From assembly GCA_964486145.1 (NCBI GenBank), contig CAZAMT010000190.1, positions 1-7,896 on the forward strand: 7,896 bases of DNA, written 5' to 3'. This document shows positions 6,031 to 7,896 of this stretch, in pieces. The notes below the pieces were generated by a model. It was not told where the DNA came from. It did no database searches and saw nothing but the letters and a program-made list of their open reading frames with translations. Numbering within the stretch: position 1 is the stretch's first letter; every line of letters begins with the position of its first letter. A program made the translations under genes and the position numbers. This DNA is from CAZAMT01 sp964486145 (GTDB taxonomy: Bacteria > Bacteroidota > Bacteroidia > Bacteroidales > JAAAOM01).

Positions 6031-7677
6031 CTATGCATGTTCCAGTTGCAAGGTTTTAGGAGGTAAATCGCAAACCTCTGATGGCCCGAAATACTGAATA
6101 GGCCCCGGGTATACATACAGTGTGTTAACGGCCCAATCCTCACGGGATTTCATAAAATCTTTAAAGGGTTTACCCTCAAGATCTACAAGTGCTTTTTGAA
6201 TGACCGGTTTCATTTTCCCATGGCGTTTTTCCATATTCATCATCATGGTTATTGGAATTCCTCCGGATATCCATTTGTCAGCAGTTTCAACCGAATTTCG
6301 AATGGAAGCCATGTAACCACTTTTACCTGATGCAATTAACAGAGCTGCTGTATATCCCAAAGAATAGGTGTAGTCAGCGTCGAAATTTGATGGTGCTGCA
6401 CAGCGGCCTTCGTATCCAAAAAAATGAGGTTGAGCACCGAACTGACCTGTGTATTTACCTTTTGCTTTCCATTCACCCAGTAAATCGCCAACCATGTCAA
6501 TGAGAAGCTTTTCAGTTTCAATCTTTGACACCTGGACATTTCCATGCGGATCACGATCAGCAAGAAGCTGCAGTTGCACAAAACCTGGTAATGAACTGAA
6601 AACTTTGGATGAACGATCACCCAAATGGTGATTTACAAACTGCATTTTTTCATTATCGGTTGGTAAGCTATTGAAATACTCAAGGTTATCAGCAAGCAAA
6701 TCGTTCAATTCACCTATCAATGCTTTTATTTCAGGAATAAATTCAACCAGACCTTCCGGTACAAGCACGGTTCCGAAATTTTCATTGTTTTCAGCTCTTT
6801 TGGCAATGATTCCGGCTATGTAATGTACTATTTGATCCAATGTCTGTTGTTCTTTCTCAACTTTCTCGGAGATAATGGTGATGTTTGATTGCGTTTGCAA
6901 AGCACATTCAAGGGCAATATGTGAGGCTGACCGGCCCATGAGCTTAATAAAGTGCCAGTATTTTTTTGCCGAATTGGCATCGCGCTGGATATTACCGATT
7001 AACTCACTGTATACTTTGCAAGCTGTATCAAAACCAAAAGAAGTTTCAATCATTTCATTTTTAAGGTCGCCATCGATGGTTTTGGGTACACCAATTACCT
7101 GGATACCTGTTTCTTTCTGAAGATAATATTCTGCAAGTACACAGGCATTGGTATTGGAATCATCTCCGCCAATAATCACAAGAGCCTTAATATTTAAGGC
7201 TTTGCAGTTTACAATCCCTTTGTCAAACTGGTCGGTTTGCTCAAGCTTTGTTCTGCCCGAGCCAATGATGTCAAATCCACCTGTATTTCGGTATTCATTG
7301 ATGATGTCGCTGGTTATTTCCATGTACTCATTGTTAATCAATCCGCCGGGGCCGCCCAAAAAACCGTACAGTTTTGAGCTTTCATTTATTCGTTTCAATC
7401 CATCGAAAAGACCGGCTATCACATTGTGACCGCCCGGTGCCTGCCCGCCTGATAAGATTACACCAACATTGATGGGGGGATATTCTTTCTCTTCATTTCC
7501 GCTTTCAAATGAAATTATGGGCATTCCATAAGTTTTTGGAAACATTTTTTTAATTTCTTCCTGGTTGGCAACCGATGTTGTTTTGTCACCTTCAACTAAC
7601 GTAATTTTACCTTTTAACGCTCCGGGTAATTTTGGTACGTAAGCTGATCTTGCTTCTTGTAATGGACTTTTTACCAT
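6031..7677 (-). CDS. pfp: Pyrophosphate--fructose 6-phosphate 1-phosphotransferase (long, PfpB type)
   Basis: This 548-residue enzyme reversibly interconverts fructose 6-phosphate plus PPi with fructose 1,6-bisphosphate plus phosphate in the cytosol. It belongs to the long PFP group found in plants, spirochaetes and Bacteroidota. Motifs seen are LSGGQAPGGHN (75-85), IIGGDDSNTN (168-177), GVPKTIDGDLKN (196-207, with Asp202 the likely base), KLMGRSASHIA (245-255), VPEGL (306-310) and FGYEGR (420-425). Asp173 and Lys199 fit PPi use. A helical insertion of the long group lies around 310-400. The N-terminus MVKSPLQEARSAYVPKLPGAL and SVANQEEIKKMFP match the family start, supporting this ATG. The gene is followed by a strong terminator and then by the second phosphofructokinase gene on the same strand. 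Confidence 0.96.
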   Translation of the reverse strand: MVKSPLQEARSAYVPKLPGALKGKITLVEGDKTTSVANQEEIKKMFPKTYGMPIISFESGNEEKEYPPINVGVILSGGQAPGGHNVIAGLFDGLKRINESSKLYGFLGGPGGLINNEYMEITSDIINEYRNTGGFDIIGSGRTKLEQTDQFDKGIVNCKALNIKALVIIGGDDSNTNACVLAEYYLQKETGIQVIGVPKTIDGDLKNEMIETSFGFDTACKVYSELIGNIQRDANSAKKYWHFIKLMGRSASHIALECALQTQSNITIISEKVEKEQQTLDQIVHYIAGIIAKRAENNENFGTVLVPEGLVEFIPEIKALIGELNDLLADNLEYFNSLPTDNEKMQFVNHHLGDRSSKVFSSLPGFVQLQLLADRDPHGNVQVSKIETEKLLIDMVGDLLGEWKAKGKYTGQFGAQPHFFGYEGRCAAPSNFDADYTYSLGYTAALLIASGKSGYMASIRNSVETADKWISGGIPITMMMNMEKRHGKMKPVIQKALVDLEGKPFKDFMKSREDWAVNTLYVYPGPIQYFGPSEVCDLPPKTLQLEHA

Positions 7678-7896
7678 GATCTGATATTTTATTGATTATT
7701 AAATGATTGAACTCTTATTATTTATAACTAATATACATGGCTCGCATGATTGATAATGCAGTTGGCATCAAATTTTTGAGGCGTAAATATGGTAATATAT
7801 TTTCAAAGAATGAATTTTTGTTGTTCACATAATCGTTAAATTTTCATATCATAATTATAATTTAAATTCAATAAAAATTACTTATTTCATTCAAAA
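7678..7896. promoter_or_regulatory. AT-rich region upstream of pfp
   Basis: This 219-base stretch runs to the window edge and should carry the pfp promoter on the minus strand. AAAATTTG (minus strand, 7769-7776) is one mismatch from TAnnTTTG, and a TTTG lies upstream at 7804-7807, but the 27-base gap between them is too long for a standard pair. I see no coding frame, RNA gene or strong repeat. Confidence 0.25.

Noticed and set aside
6336..6620. 94-aa minus-strand frame inside pfp
   Set aside because: It is an alternative frame of the strongly conserved pfp gene; its residues show no family pattern.
4600..7677. A novel gene system or operon built around the two phosphofructokinases
   Set aside because: Both are known enzyme families, a terminator separates them, and no accessory or unknown genes are interleaved.

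Overview
This 7.9-kb, AT-rich window looks like ordinary chromosomal DNA from a member of the Bacteroidota. The evidence is a DUF4831-type lipoprotein, the non-canonical dihydroorotate-dehydrogenase-like protein common in that phylum, a long PPi-phosphofructokinase of the Bacteroides/spirochaete/plant type, and TAnnTTTG-like -7 promoter elements. A marine or anaerobic relative of the Marinilabiliales/Prolixibacteraceae is a guess from overall feel and was not tested.

Layout. Bases 95-1663 (+) encode a fused NAD(P)H-hydrate epimerase/dehydratase that repairs damaged nicotinamide cofactors. A 132-base gap containing a GC-rich 12-bp palindrome separates it from a DUF4831 lipoprotein gene (1796-2905, +). 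Convergent to that is a dihydroorotate-dehydrogenase-like flavoprotein gene (2933-3925, -), which has lost the usual catalytic cysteine segment. A 213-base AT-rich divergent spacer then leads to a small SPOR-domain lipoprotein gene (4139-4597, +). Its stop codon lies only 2 bases from the stop of the convergent 6-phosphofructokinase gene (4600-5808, -). Upstream of that, on the same strand, is a second and distantly related phosphofructokinase, the long PfpB type (6031-7677, -). A clear intrinsic terminator lies just after the pfp stop, so the two kinases are probably separate transcription units.

Functional picture. The two phosphofructokinases act on the same glycolytic step. Both carry the Asp/Lys signature (GGDD and PKT) associated with pyrophosphate rather than ATP as phosphoryl donor, so this step may be reversible and PPi-linked in this organism. 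The other genes are housekeeping or envelope genes (cofactor repair, two lipoproteins, a flavoprotein of unknown substrate) and show no obvious shared pathway. I see no mobile elements, CRISPR arrays, tRNA or rRNA genes, or a defence-type system. The most interesting points are the adjacent pair of predicted PPi-type kinases, the altered active site of the PyrD-like protein, and the unexplained GC-rich palindrome/41-codon frame after nnr.
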